Shown here piece after piece: positions 50,062-59,300 of a stretch of DNA of 64,000 bases. This DNA is from JAIYCX01 sp964353175 (GTDB lineage: Bacteria; Bdellovibrionota_C; UBA2361; SZUA-149; DAOLCO01): contig CAYGUX010000004.1 in assembly GCA_964353175.1 (NCBI GenBank), positions 1-64,000 on the forward strand. The letters are read 5' to 3'. The notes beneath the pieces were generated by a model. The model was not told where the DNA came from and ran no database searches. It was given only the letters and a program-made list of their open reading frames with translations. Each line of letters starts with the position of its first letter. The stretch's first letter is position 1. The position numbers were made by a program, and so were the translations under genes.

Positions 50062-50946
50062 ATGATCAAACTTGCCCTAACTTTAAGCTTTTTTATTCTG
50101 TTTACTAACACTACCAGCTCTGCCGGAGAAACCAAAGCTGGCAGATCCCCTTATGCGATTCAAAATACAAACTACAGCTGTGAATCACTACTTCACTCTA
50201 TCTCCAGTGAGAGCAACTTTAGATATTCTTGGCTCTACAATACCTTTAACAATTCAGAAGGTGACGGACTAGAATGTGTTAAAAAACTCAATTCTCTTGG
50301 AAATACCTCCTACATGCAAGTACATCTTATAAACGAAGTCTGCCAAAGAAATAAAAATTGTGGGGCCTATGAGTTGCTTCATGGCTTAAACACCAAACAA
50401 TACCGGATTGGGCTAAGCAACAAAGATCCTGAGATTATAAATAGAGTTGAGGCCTATATACAAAAAGCTGCCGAAGAAATCCTACCGACCTTAAAACCCA
50501 ATATCACCTGCGCAGTATCAACGGGTTTAGAATCCAACCTAAGTCGTGAAGCAGCCTTAGTAATACTAGAAATAACCAAGAAACACTTTGGTGATAGGTG
50601 TAAACTTGTCTGGAACCCAGTCGGAAATAATAAATTCGGAATTGCTCCGATAGAAAACACAATACACGAACTACACGGTCCACACCCGAAAATAAAACCT
50701 CCATGTATTTCAAACCTAGATGGGATAGACATAGACCTACCCCATCGAAAATCATTTAACAGACTAGGAGCTATATCTCTCAAGGAGACAGCTAAATACT
50801 TAAAAGACTACAACAAATGTGAAGCTAGTTTTGTATGGATCGCAGAAGATAACTGCCTTCAAAAAGGAAATTTCATCGACCCAAGAAAGCGCTCGAACTG
50901 CACCAGCGATGCAGAGAATAAGATTTTAAATGGCCTAATAGAATAA
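50062..50946 (+). CDS. Hypothetical secreted protein, Cys-rich
   Basis: 294 residues with signal peptide to about residue 21 (T-S-S-A-G). The remainder is an alpha/beta protein with ten cysteines scattered along it (for example Y-S-C-E, L-E-C-V, E-V-C-Q-R-N-K-N-C-G, D-N-C-L), implying export and disulfides. Strand-helix alternation in the second half (C-A-V-S-T-G-L-E-S, L-D-G-I-D-I-D, F-V-W-I-A-E-D) could be a TIM-barrel enzyme, but no catalytic motif is recognisable. Confidence 0.6.
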   Translation: MIKLALTLSFFILFTNTTSSAGETKAGRSPYAIQNTNYSCESLLHSISSESNFRYSWLYNTFNNSEGDGLECVKKLNSLGNTSYMQVHLINEVCQRNKNCGAYELLHGLNTKQYRIGLSNKDPEIINRVEAYIQKAAEEILPTLKPNITCAVSTGLESNLSREAALVILEITKKHFGDRCKLVWNPVGNNKFGIAPIENTIHELHGPHPKIKPPCISNLDGIDIDLPHRKSFNRLGAISLKETAKYLKDYNKCEASFVWIAEDNCLQKGNFIDPRKRSNCTSDAENKILNGLIE

Positions 50947-50962
50947 TTTTGATCTTCGACTA

Positions 50963-51172
50963 TTAAGTCTTCTTTAAAAAGCATGTCTTTAAAACAATCT
51001 TACTTCCATCTACCTTACAATCAACATGCTCAGGGTCATCTGTAATACGTATCCCCTTCACTACCTTACCACGCTTCACCACCATAGATGAACCTTTAAC
51101 TTTTAAATCTTTGATGACAGTCACGGTATCGCCGTCACTTAATACGTTACCATTACTATCTCTAACTTCCAT
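50963..51172 (-). CDS. PhnA/YjdM-type domain protein
   Basis: 69 residues matching the C-terminal PhnA domain: V-R-D-S-N-G-N-V-L-S-D-G-D-T-V-T-V, then K-D-L-K-V-K-G-S-S, G-K-V-V-K-G-I-R and D-C-K-V-D-G-S-K-I-V-L-K. The N-terminal zinc ribbon of E. coli YjdM is absent, so this is the short form. Its function is not firmly known despite the old alkylphosphonate name. Starts 2 bases after lysC on the same strand. Confidence 0.85.
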   Translation of the reverse strand: MEVRDSNGNVLSDGDTVTVIKDLKVKGSSMVVKRGKVVKGIRITDDPEHVDCKVDGSKIVLKTCFLKKT

Positions 51173-51174
51173 AC

Positions 51175-52569
51175 TTACCTTTGAAATAATTCATCATGTA
51201 CCATTACTACTCCTCTTTCCACATCACTCTCTCTCATAACGCAGGATATACTAACTTGTGATGTAGCCTGAGTTAAAAGATCTATATCAATTCCATTATC
51301 ACCAAGGGCAGATAACATTCTTGAAATAATCTTTGTATTACCCTTCAAGCCCTCTCCTACTACCGCAAGAATTGCTCTATCCTCTAAAACTTCCACCTCT
51401 CCAAACTCACTTAACTTTGGCAAAGCTCTCTTTAATGCGGCCAGATCATCGATAGTTGAAGACACTGTAATTTCAGAAGTTGAAACTAAGTCGACAACGA
51501 CATTGTGATCCTTAAGCACTGTAAATAGTCGTGCTAAGAATCCTCTAGCATCAAACATTCGATTCGAAGTAATACTTAAAACAGAAACTCCCGTTTTAAC
51601 CGTAACTGCAGTGGGCACTCCTTTTAAAACATGACTAGCGTCTTCAATAATAGTACCTTCCAGCTCTGGCCTCAAAGAGTTAAGTACCCTTATGGGCATT
51701 CCAGCTGAAATAACCTGTTCCATGGTATAAGGATGGATTACCTCTGAACCGAAATATGTAAGCTCTGATGCCTCTAAAGGAGAAACCCTCTTTAATACCT
51801 TAGCATTTTCAACACGCCTGGGGTCAGCACTAAATACGCCATCAACCTCCTTCCAAATCTGAACCTCTTTAACTAAGTCTTTACCAAAGCCTCTAGCAAT
51901 CAAGGCTGCTGTTAAATCCGTATATCCCCTACCGATAGTATCAAGCATACCATTAGGCAAACTTCCAAAGAATCCAGTAACAACCGGAACTTTAAATTTA
52001 TCATCTAATGAAGTTTCTGATAACAATTTCTCTTTAAATGCTTTCGCAGAGCGCTCATACAACTCATCAGTCTCAAGAACCTGCTCACCAGATAGCACAT
52101 TAGTAAGATCAACAGGTATAGACTCAATCCCAGATTGTCTCAAAACTTCCGATACGAGGATCGAACTAAGCCTCTCTCCCACAGACAAAATATAATCTAC
52201 TGATCTTGGAGAAGCTTCACGTATAATTTGTATGGCTGAAAGAAACCGTCTTACTTTAGAAATCTCTTCCTCTATCACACCTAATATAGGACTACTCTTC
52301 CCAGAAATAACCCCTTCAAGTACAGCTCTATGCTGGGAAATGATACTAATAAGTTGTGCCTCAAAGCCCTCTCCTTCTGAAGCGCTACGTATAGCGGAAA
52401 GTAACAAACTAGTAGTTCCCTGAGACTTGGTTTTCCCGCTAATCGCAGAGACGACTAAAATGGGGAAATTTGTACTTAAATGGCTCTTAACGATACCAAC
52501 CAAGGAAGATAACCTATCAGCATGACCTAGACTGGTACCTCCAAACTTTTGAACAACTATTTTTTTCAT
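51175..52569 (-). CDS. lysC: Aspartate kinase
   Basis: Phosphorylates aspartate, first step toward lysine, threonine, methionine and diaminopimelate for peptidoglycan. 464 residues: kinase domain with K-F-G-G-T-S at 8-13, V-S-A-I-S-G near 40, G-F-F-G-S near 200, and G-R-G-Y-T-D-L near 214. Two ACT domains follow in the C-terminal third (V-S-V-L-S-I-T-S-N near 325, A-I-L-A-V-V-G-E-G near 400), for feedback by lysine or threonine. Monofunctional. No room for a lysine riboswitch before the divergent tadA. Confidence 0.94.
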   Translation of the reverse strand: MKKIVVQKFGGTSLGHADRLSSLVGIVKSHLSTNFPILVVSAISGKTKSQGTTSLLLSAIRSASEGEGFEAQLISIISQHRAVLEGVISGKSSPILGVIEEEISKVRRFLSAIQIIREASPRSVDYILSVGERLSSILVSEVLRQSGIESIPVDLTNVLSGEQVLETDELYERSAKAFKEKLLSETSLDDKFKVPVVTGFFGSLPNGMLDTIGRGYTDLTAALIARGFGKDLVKEVQIWKEVDGVFSADPRRVENAKVLKRVSPLEASELTYFGSEVIHPYTMEQVISAGMPIRVLNSLRPELEGTIIEDASHVLKGVPTAVTVKTGVSVLSITSNRMFDARGFLARLFTVLKDHNVVVDLVSTSEITVSSTIDDLAALKRALPKLSEFGEVEVLEDRAILAVVGEGLKGNTKIISRMLSALGDNGIDIDLLTQATSQVSISCVMRESDVERGVVMVHDELFQR

Positions 52570-52624
52570 TTTTCTATAAATATGCTTTATTTACTTGAGG
52601 GATATTAAATTCAGAACAAAGATT

Positions 52625-53080
52625 ATGCAAACTCATGAATATTACATGGAAGAAGCCTTAAATGAGGCTAAAGTCGCGGAGTCAAAAGGAGACGTACCAA
52701 TCGGTTCTATCGTGATACTAGAAGGCGAAATAATTGGCCGGGGGCGGCAAAAGGTTGAAGACAAGCAATTTGTAGGAAATCACGCAGAACTCCTATCAAT
52801 ACAGGATGCTTCAAAGAGTTTAAATAACTGGAGGCTCAACGATGCAATACTCTATACCACTCTAGAACCATGCCCTATGTGTATGAGCGCCATAATACTC
52901 TCAAGAATTAAAGCTGTTTACTTCGGAGCTTATGACAAACGGCTAGGTGCTGGAGGCTCTCAATTTAACCTAGCAGACCTACCTGCAATGCCACATAATC
53001 CACTTATCTGCGGTGGAGTTCTAGAAAAGGAGTGCAACAGCTTACTTACCAATTTCTTTAAAGAAATTAGATCCGATTGA
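52625..53080 (+). CDS. tadA: tRNA-specific adenosine deaminase TadA
   Basis: Converts the wobble adenosine of tRNA-Arg(ACG) to inosine. Zinc/catalytic motifs H-A-E near residues 54-56 and P-C-P-M-C near 86-90, plus the terminal F-F-K. The frame is open from 52595, but the ATG at 52625 (M-Q-T-H-E-Y-Y-M) matches where TadA proteins begin. Divergent from lysC. Confidence 0.93.
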   Translation: MQTHEYYMEEALNEAKVAESKGDVPIGSIVILEGEIIGRGRQKVEDKQFVGNHAELLSIQDASKSLNNWRLNDAILYTTLEPCPMCMSAIILSRIKAVYFGAYDKRLGAGGSQFNLADLPAMPHNPLICGGVLEKECNSLLTNFFKEIRSD

Positions 53081-53169
53081 ATATCCTTAAATAAAAGCCT
53101 ATACTACCATAGATTCGTATCACTTACTTCCGATGACAATCACCAAATATTAAAACAATTTAAAAACAC

Positions 53170-54210
53170 ATGCCAAGATTAAAACTAAAAGCTGGAATTC
53201 CTGTAGAGACTATTGCTAAACTATCCTCAGGAAAAGTAGTTGGTAATCCAAGTATAAATCTATTCAATCTATCAGCGATTGAAGATAGCAAGGCAGGAGA
53301 TTTATCATTTTACAAGGGCGCTTCTACTTCTGCATTTCTAAAGGCCATTAATAAAAAATCACCCTCGGCAGTGTTCGTACCTGAGAGATTCTCAGAGATT
53401 GAGGTCCCTAGTGAGACTGCACTTATTCTACATAAAGATCCTTTTTTAGCCTTTCTATCAATCATTCCTAATTTTTTCACTCGAGATGAAGTAACTTATA
53501 ATATCAGCCCCAAAGCCGACATTCATCAAAGTGCAGAAATTCACAAAGAATCTTCTATCGGTGCTTATGTCTCTATTGGAAAAGAAGTAAAAATTGCTAA
53601 AGGTGCAGTAATCCATCCAAATGTAACAATATATCCAAGAGTAGAAATAGGTGAAGATACAGAGATTCATAGTGGCGCAGTGATAAGAGAAGATGTGAAA
53701 ATTGGTAAAAATTGTATAATTCAGAATGGCGCTATCATTGGCGCGGACGGATTCGGATACGTTCCGGACCCAATAAAAGGTTTAGCTGGCGTTCCACAAA
53801 TTGGAATAGTTGAACTAGCAGACTTTACAGAAGTTGGAGCAAATTCATGCATTGATAGAGCCACCCTTGGTAGTACAAGCATTGGGCATGGTACGAAAAT
53901 TGACAACCTAGTCCAAATTGGTCACAACTGTCAGGTTGGTAAGTTCACTATTATCTGTGGTCAAAGCGCCATTGCTGGAAGTGTGAAGATCGGTAATCAA
54001 GTTGTAATCGGCGGAAGTGTTGGAATTGCAGATCACGTAGAAATCGCAGATGGCTGTAGATTTGGTGGACTCTCCGGACTCGCTGGGAAATTTACTGAAA
54101 AAGGCGACTACTGGGGGAATCCAGCGGTTAAGGCATCTGAACATAGAAGGATTGTAGCTTCCATAAAAAAGCTACCGGAAGTATTAAAATCAATTAAAAA
54201 AGAGTTATAA
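53170..54210 (+). CDS. lpxD: UDP-3-O-acyl-glucosamine N-acyltransferase LpxD
   Basis: Adds the second acyl chain in lipid A synthesis. 346 residues: N-terminal uridine-binding domain (1-105; D-L-S-F-Y near 40), then left-handed beta-helix hexapeptide repeats (about 110-310) with the catalytic His in V-Q-I-G-H-N-C near 251 and I-I-G-A-D-G-F-G-Y near 190, then a C-terminal helix (I-K-K-L-P-E). Alone here; fabZ and lpxA, common neighbours, are absent. The 3' end overlaps the convergent regulator by 17 bases. Confidence 0.95.
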   Translation: MPRLKLKAGIPVETIAKLSSGKVVGNPSINLFNLSAIEDSKAGDLSFYKGASTSAFLKAINKKSPSAVFVPERFSEIEVPSETALILHKDPFLAFLSIIPNFFTRDEVTYNISPKADIHQSAEIHKESSIGAYVSIGKEVKIAKGAVIHPNVTIYPRVEIGEDTEIHSGAVIREDVKIGKNCIIQNGAIIGADGFGYVPDPIKGLAGVPQIGIVELADFTEVGANSCIDRATLGSTSIGHGTKIDNLVQIGHNCQVGKFTIICGQSAIAGSVKIGNQVVIGGSVGIADHVEIADGCRFGGLSGLAGKFTEKGDYWGNPAVKASEHRRIVASIKKLPEVLKSIKKEL

Positions 54211-55180
54211 ATGGCCTCTCCAGAATAAGCCCTAGATCCGTCACTACCTCAATATGCGCAAGCCTAACTCCACATAATTCATGAAATCCATTTACAATGC
54301 AAGAAATCTCTGAGAGCTCCTCCACCTCAACTGAAACTTCATAATCCCAAGCCCCTACTGCGCGCGTTAGGCGTACAACATTTTTGTGACGACTACAGAA
54401 TTCCATAATACGATCATTTGTTTTTCCGCAAAATCCTTTTTTAGAAACAAGTAGTCTTGCATGATGAGTTTTTAGAGTAGCACGGTCAATGCTATATCTA
54501 AAGCCTGCAATAACATTTCTTCCTACTAAGCGATGTATCCTGCGCTCTACTGTAGAAGCTGGCTCATCAATAGTTTTTGCTATCTGGCGGATTGATTCAA
54601 ATCCAACATTACATAGTTGATTCAAAATTCCACTATCAAGCTCATCAATAATATAGTTACATTCATTTTCTCTCGGTGCAATAATAATTTGGGGCCCATC
54701 TTTTGATCCTACCCCAAGAAATTTTTTGGGAAATAGTGTCAACTCAAGGCGAGGAGCTACCAATTTCGCACTGAAAACATCACCTTGCTTTTCAAATAAA
54801 TCACCCATTATACAAGGTATGCGATTAAGAGATGGTACTAGGATCGAAAAGAAAAAATTGTACTGACCCAGAGTTTCAAAAATATAAGTTACGTTCCCTG
54901 CTGCCTCCATGCGCTCAATCAATGCTCGCTTATGCTCCGGATCTCTTTCAAGTAGCTGACCATACACAGCAACAGGAATCAAACCTACCGAAAATGGATT
55001 AAAAACTGCCCGCTGCTTCATACTACCCCTATCCTTTAAACGGCGAAGACTTGTAGCAAGGGCTGTACTTTTCATATGGGATGCACTTGCAAGCTTGCTT
55101 ACATTTTCGAGCGGAAAGAACTCAGCTACACTGATCGCCTTCACCTCTTGATCACTTAATCCATACTTGGCATTCATCAA
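54194..55180 (-). CDS. Tandem Lrp/AsnC-like transcriptional regulator
   Basis: 328 residues that appear to be two Lrp/AsnC units joined. A winged helix at about 8-55 (A-T-S-L-R-R-L-K-D-R-G) with a ferredoxin-like effector half to about 160 is followed by a second helix-turn-helix at 180-230 (I-R-Q-I-A-K-T-I-D-E-P-A-S-T-V-E-R-R-I) and a second effector half (about 235-325; V-V-R-L-T-R-A-V-G-A-W-D-Y-E). It is divergent from an EamA exporter with an inverted-repeat operator candidate between them, so it probably controls that exporter in response to an amino acid or related metabolite. Double-length members are less common than single ones. Confidence 0.82.
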   Translation of the reverse strand: MMNAKYGLSDQEVKAISVAEFFPLENVSKLASASHMKSTALATSLRRLKDRGSMKQRAVFNPFSVGLIPVAVYGQLLERDPEHKRALIERMEAAGNVTYIFETLGQYNFFFSILVPSLNRIPCIMGDLFEKQGDVFSAKLVAPRLELTLFPKKFLGVGSKDGPQIIIAPRENECNYIIDELDSGILNQLCNVGFESIRQIAKTIDEPASTVERRIHRLVGRNVIAGFRYSIDRATLKTHHARLLVSKKGFCGKTNDRIMEFCSRHKNVVRLTRAVGAWDYEVSVEVEELSEISCIVNGFHELCGVRLAHIEVVTDLGLILERPFITLF

Positions 55181-55198
55181 AAATCCCTAGTTAGCTAA

Positions 55199-55236
55199 TT
55201 TATGCGTCTATTTTTACAGTTTATACTGTGCATAAA
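55199..55236. promoter_or_regulatory. Nested inverted repeat between the Lrp-like gene and the exporter
   Basis: TTTATGC (55199-55205) pairs with GCATAAA (55230-55236), and inside them ACAGT (55216-55220) pairs with ACTGT (55225-55229). It sits in the 136-base divergent promoter region, nearer the regulator gene, as expected for an operator bound by the neighbouring regulator. Confidence 0.5.
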
Positions 55237-55316
55237 TACATCAGTTTTCATAAATAATCCATATTTGCTTAAATTTATTCCAGTTTAAGGTTTATTTTCT
55301 AAAAAAGGGGTGAAAA

Positions 55317-56204
55317 ATGTCGAATGTAGCTAAAGACGTAAAGTTAACAGGTATTTACGCTGTTCTCCTTATGGGGGTCCTGAATTCCCTAGGTCAGGCT
55401 TTGGTTTTTGAAATAGGTAAAAACATTCATGTGCTGTGGATTATTGGCATTCAATCCTGGGTAGGTTTTTTAGTGGTTTTAGTACTAAGCATAGCTGATG
55501 GAAAAGCTAAAGAGCTTTCTCTGGTGTTAAAGGTTCCAGGGAAATCATGGCTTCTACTTCACGCAAGAGCACTGCTATGTGTAGTTGGTGGATTAGGGTT
55601 AATCTATCACTCATATCAATATCTCCCCTTAAGTATTGCAAGCTGGTTCATGGCCGTACCGCTAGCAACATTTTGGGCATATATTCTACTACGGGAGAGG
55701 ATTACCAGAAATGAGTTTTTCTCTTTGCTTATAAGCTTCATTGGTTTGGTATTTATATCAACCCAAAAAGGCAGCAAAGAGTCGGCGTCTTATTACATTG
55801 GGTTTATTTTTATATGCTCTGGAGTACTACTTTTTTCCTTAGGTTGGGTACTCTCCAAACCCGTGATTAAGGCATTCGGTGAAAGGAATTTTAATATATT
55901 ATCTAATGCGACGATCGGTTTTTACGGCACAATCTTAGCTTTAGTTTTCATTGAAATGCCCGAACTAGATACTCGTTTAATAGGGTTATTAATTATACGT
56001 GGTTTTATCTTAGGAGTTGTTTCAATACTTTTTGCGAGAACCATTAAGTGCCTTACAATTACAAAAGGGCTTATTCTGGCTCGCTTGGAAAATGTGTACG
56101 CAGTTATTATCGGCGTTTCTATTTTCAGTGAGGAATTCTCCCTTATGGCAATGACTGGAGCCATGCTCCTTATTGTCTCCACAGTGCTAACAAGCAAAGG
56201 TTAA
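55317..56204 (+). CDS. EamA/DMT family transporter
   Basis: 295 residues, ten membrane helices in two EamA halves (about 12-140 and 155-293), the drug/metabolite transporter layout of amino-acid and metabolite exporters such as RhaT/YdcZ-type or RhtA-like proteins. Strong ribosome site (AAGGGG) 8 bases before ATG. Divergent from the tandem Lrp-like gene, a common pairing for amino-acid exporters, with its own terminator. Codon use has more G/T-ending codons than the neighbours, so the pair may have been acquired together. Confidence 0.88.
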   Translation: MSNVAKDVKLTGIYAVLLMGVLNSLGQALVFEIGKNIHVLWIIGIQSWVGFLVVLVLSIADGKAKELSLVLKVPGKSWLLLHARALLCVVGGLGLIYHSYQYLPLSIASWFMAVPLATFWAYILLRERITRNEFFSLLISFIGLVFISTQKGSKESASYYIGFIFICSGVLLFSLGWVLSKPVIKAFGERNFNILSNATIGFYGTILALVFIEMPELDTRLIGLLIIRGFILGVVSILFARTIKCLTITKGLILARLENVYAVIIGVSIFSEEFSLMAMTGAMLLIVSTVLTSKG

Positions 56205-56211
56205 AACTACC

Positions 56212-56246
56212 AATGGTGCTTGTGAAAACAAGCACCATTATTTTTC
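56212..56246 (+). terminator. Terminator of the EamA gene
   Basis: AATGGTGCTTGT (56212-56223) and ACAAGCACCATT (56228-56239) form a perfect 12-bp stem with a GAAA tetraloop, followed by ATTTTTC. Textbook rho-independent form. Confidence 0.92.
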
Positions 56247-56361
56247 TTTTCATTTAGTATGGGGAACTTAACCGCAGGACCTTGTGCTCACTGCCTTATT
56301 ACCATAAAAGTAGGTCGCAAGAATATGTAGTTCCAAACCCTCAGTATTTCGATAGAGACAT

Positions 56362-57612
56362 CTACATCCCCTCAACCCAAGCCCCATCCTTAATCAAAAC
56401 TTTTCTTGTCCCATCGAAACACTTAACCTCCACACTGACTTTATCACTAGAAATCATCATATCCGTATGAACAGTACTTTCATTACAACCAATCTCAGCT
56501 AACTGTTCCTTAGTCATAGTCGTCCCGCCTTTTACGCAAAACTTATAAGCAGAACCTACCGCTATGTGACAAGCCGCGTTTTCATCAAAAAGAATTTCTT
56601 CAAACACTATGCCTGATTGATACACTGGTGAGTCAACACCCACTAAAGCCAACTCACCAAGTCTTTTAGCTCCGGGGTCACTTGAGATATATTCTTTAAA
56701 ACTCTCTTCACCTTCTTCTGCTTTTAAAGATTTTATTTCTCCATTATCAAACTCAAGCTTCAAGCCCTTAATAAGTTTACCATTCACTAAGAATGGCCTA
56801 GTAGTGCTAACATTACCTCTTGTTTTTCTCGCGTCTGGAGTGGTAAAAACTTCTTCAGTTGGCACATTTGGCTCAAAAGACGTACCCTTAGGGCCTTCAT
56901 CACTGCCCCCCTTAAAAAGTGAATCTCTTGTTAGGGAAACTTCAAAATCTGTTCCTGGCCCAGAAAAGTTTACTGTTTCAATCTCCATCTGATTTAATAA
57001 ATCTGCTCGCTTATGAAGTTTTTTATCGTGCGTTTGCCAAGCTTCTAAATAATTTGGACTATCTACTCTGCAGATTTTAAATATATGCTCCCAAAGCGTA
57101 GCTTCCGCTTTTTGACTGTCTAAATCTGGGAACAAACGTTTAGCCCATCCTGGTGTAGAAGCAGCCGCCACCGTCCACTGAACTTTGGACTTACCAATGC
57201 CCTCGTCATAAAAATATTTTATGGCCATATGCTGACTTAGTCTCACAGTATTAATTTTCTGTGGATCAAGATCAGCTAAGATCTCTGGATACTGACTTCC
57301 AATAATTTTCAAATTACATGCGCTCTCATCTACCAAATCCTTATATTTAGTAGTGAGATATGAGGGCACATAAGCTAAGTCGTCACCTTTAGTGCCTAAG
57401 ATTCTAGCTCTTAAGCTTTTCGGATGACCTAGGTCCATCCCTACATACTTTGCTCCGACATTATAACATGCTTCTAAAACCTCAAATGCGAAATCCGAAT
57501 GTATTACTTCCGTCGAAATATTTACAACTTGCCCTGCCTGTACATTTAGTCCAAATCGAACCAATAAGTCCGCATATCTCTTTCTGTAGGTTTTAAAAGT
57601 CTCAATATCCAA
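56362..57612 (-). CDS. Aminopeptidase, family M29
   Basis: Metal-dependent exopeptidase of the AmpS/PepS/thermophilic aminopeptidase family, cytoplasmic. 416 residues with the metal-ligand region N-V-P-T-E-E-V-F-T-T-P near 248-258, then E-N-A-A-C-H-I-A-V-G near 341-350 and N-E-S-T-V-H-T-D-M-M near 376-385, holding the expected Glu, His and Asp ligands. Single gene, transcribed away from the small gene at 57718. Confidence 0.93.
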   Translation of the reverse strand: MDIETFKTYRKRYADLLVRFGLNVQAGQVVNISTEVIHSDFAFEVLEACYNVGAKYVGMDLGHPKSLRARILGTKGDDLAYVPSYLTTKYKDLVDESACNLKIIGSQYPEILADLDPQKINTVRLSQHMAIKYFYDEGIGKSKVQWTVAAASTPGWAKRLFPDLDSQKAEATLWEHIFKICRVDSPNYLEAWQTHDKKLHKRADLLNQMEIETVNFSGPGTDFEVSLTRDSLFKGGSDEGPKGTSFEPNVPTEEVFTTPDARKTRGNVSTTRPFLVNGKLIKGLKLEFDNGEIKSLKAEEGEESFKEYISSDPGAKRLGELALVGVDSPVYQSGIVFEEILFDENAACHIAVGSAYKFCVKGGTTMTKEQLAEIGCNESTVHTDMMISSDKVSVEVKCFDGTRKVLIKDGAWVEGM

Positions 57613-57717
57613 TTTATTCTCCTGAAATTACTAATGCTTATTAGAATTATAATCCTATTTATTAGGACTTAGCATCTTATTTAATAGATTCTAAATTAAA
57701 AAATAGGCATTAATCAA

Positions 57718-57957
57718 ATGAGAAATAAAGACTTAAAGCTAAAAGACACCGTTAGAAGCCTTATAGCGAAGGAAAGCAAGGCTGAAACTTTAATCATAGA
57801 AGATACAAACAACTCATATACCACTTACCTAGAGACTCACTATGATGAAATAAAAGAAGGGCTAATTCCCATGCCAGAAGACAATGAGATCACACAATAC
57901 ATGGAAGAATTAATGCTACTAAGCAACTTCGATGTAGAAGGCCAAACAAAACATTAA
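57718..57957 (+). CDS. Small hypothetical protein
   Basis: 79 residues, hydrophilic and acidic with a basic start (R-N-K-D-L-K-L-K-D). Contains no recognised motif, signal or membrane segment. Upstream of terC by 64 bases on the same strand. The start is weakly supported by ribosome-site quality, but the frame is free of competing genes. Confidence 0.5.
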   Translation: MRNKDLKLKDTVRSLIAKESKAETLIIEDTNNSYTTYLETHYDEIKEGLIPMPEDNEITQYMEELMLLSNFDVEGQTKH

Positions 57958-58021
57958 ATCGTAGCACTTTTTAGGATAATTTGTTCTAACCAATATAAAA
58001 TTATCTCTAAAAATTAAATAT

Positions 58022-58741
58022 ATGAATACACCAGAACTATTTAGTTCCGAAAATATTGTAGCCCTACTCACGCTTACATTTTTAGAAATCGTACTAGGAA
58101 TAGACAATTTAATTTTCATCAGCATCCTCGTTGCCAAAGTAGAAGAATCTAAACAAGCTTTTGCAAGAGTTCTTGGGCTTTCCCTCGCCCTAGTTACTAG
58201 ACTACTTTTACTCCTATCAATCTCTTGGTTAATGAGATTAACGGAACCTATTTTTAGTGTTCTAGAGCATGCATTTTCAGGAAGAGATTTAATTCTAATC
58301 GTAGGCGGACTATTTTTAATTGGCAAATCTACTCATGAAATTCACGACAAGATGGAGCCACTAGATTCTCATGAAAAAAATTCTAGCATTAAAAAATCAT
58401 CTTTTATTTCAATCATTATTCAGATCTCTCTACTGGACATAATATTCTCACTAGATTCTGTAATTACAGCCATAGGCATGGTTGACAATCTACCTATCAT
58501 GATTACTGCCATCGTAATATCCATGATAGTAATGCTACTAAGCGCAAAATCAATTTCTCTATTTATAGAAAAACATCCTACGCTAAAAATCCTAGCGCTT
58601 TCATTTCTACTTCTAATTGGAGTTATGCTGTTAGCTGATGGTTTTGGGCAACATGTCAGTAAGGGCTATATCTACTTTGCTATCGGATTTTCACTATTTG
58701 TAGAAGTTCTAAATTTAAAGATCAAAGCTAAAGGCACTTAA
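58022..58741 (+). CDS. TerC family integral membrane protein
   Basis: 239 residues, about seven membrane helices, with the TerC pattern: F-L-E-I-V-L-G-I-D-N-L-I-F-I near 20-33 and D-I-I-F-S-L-D-S-V near 139-147, where the acidic residues inside the membrane suggest metal-ion handling. Family members act in manganese export or in metallating secreted proteins. Co-directional with dcd, which begins 4 bases later. Confidence 0.93.
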   Translation: MNTPELFSSENIVALLTLTFLEIVLGIDNLIFISILVAKVEESKQAFARVLGLSLALVTRLLLLLSISWLMRLTEPIFSVLEHAFSGRDLILIVGGLFLIGKSTHEIHDKMEPLDSHEKNSSIKKSSFISIIIQISLLDIIFSLDSVITAIGMVDNLPIMITAIVISMIVMLLSAKSISLFIEKHPTLKILALSFLLLIGVMLLADGFGQHVSKGYIYFAIGFSLFVEVLNLKIKAKGT

Positions 58742-58745
58742 TCTT

Positions 58746-59300
58746 ATGTATTCTGATACGGACATTCTAAAAGCCCTTAAAAGTGGAGAACTTAAAGTAG
58801 AGCCCCTTTTTGAAGGTTCAATTAGGCCAGGTGGACTACGACTTCACCTTGGAGAAACAATCTTAAAACCTAAGCCTGGAATAATCGCAGATGTAAAAAC
58901 TGGTACTCTTCCTGAATATGAGAACATAAAGATTCCTGAAGATGGTTACCTACTTGAACCTGGAGGATTTATTCTCTCTGCGACTTATGAAAAAGTAAGT
59001 GTAGGTAATAATCTTGGTTTTCTGATTGAAGGAAGAAGTACCCTAGCTAGACTTGGCTTAACGATTGTTCAAACTGCGATGATAGTCTATCCTGGTCATA
59101 CCAATCGCGCCGTGACACTTGAATTAGCTAATCATGGTCCGAATGCAATTAAACTCTATTCTCAAATGAAGATAGCAAGAGCCGCCCTTTTTGAAATGAA
59201 ATCTCCATCAACCACATCTTATGATGATGAAGGTAAGTACAATAAACAAGAAGATGTTGGGCCCCCTATTTTCAACAACGAGATTGTAGAATTAGAATGA
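58746..59300 (+). CDS. dcd: dCTP deaminase family protein
   Basis: Homotrimeric enzyme that deaminates dCTP to dUTP (some members also hydrolyse to dUMP). 184 residues with E-G-R-S-T-L-A-R-L-G-L near 98-108 (catalytic Ser and Arg), Y-P-G-H-T-N-R-A-V-T-L-E-L near 117-129 (general-base Glu), and a C-terminal K-Y-N-K-Q. Near residue 28 the usual P-x-S-x-D-L-R-L-G reads I-R-P-G-G-L-R-L-H-L-G, lacking the conserved Asp, so substrate handling may differ. The 3' end overlaps thiD by nine bases. Confidence 0.88.
   Translation: MYSDTDILKALKSGELKVEPLFEGSIRPGGLRLHLGETILKPKPGIIADVKTGTLPEYENIKIPEDGYLLEPGGFILSATYEKVSVGNNLGFLIEGRSTLARLGLTIVQTAMIVYPGHTNRAVTLELANHGPNAIKLYSQMKIARAALFEMKSPSTTSYDDEGKYNKQEDVGPPIFNNEIVELE

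Noticed and set aside
52570..52624. Lysine riboswitch before lysC
   Set aside because: Only 25-55 bases separate lysC from the divergent tadA, too short for that RNA.
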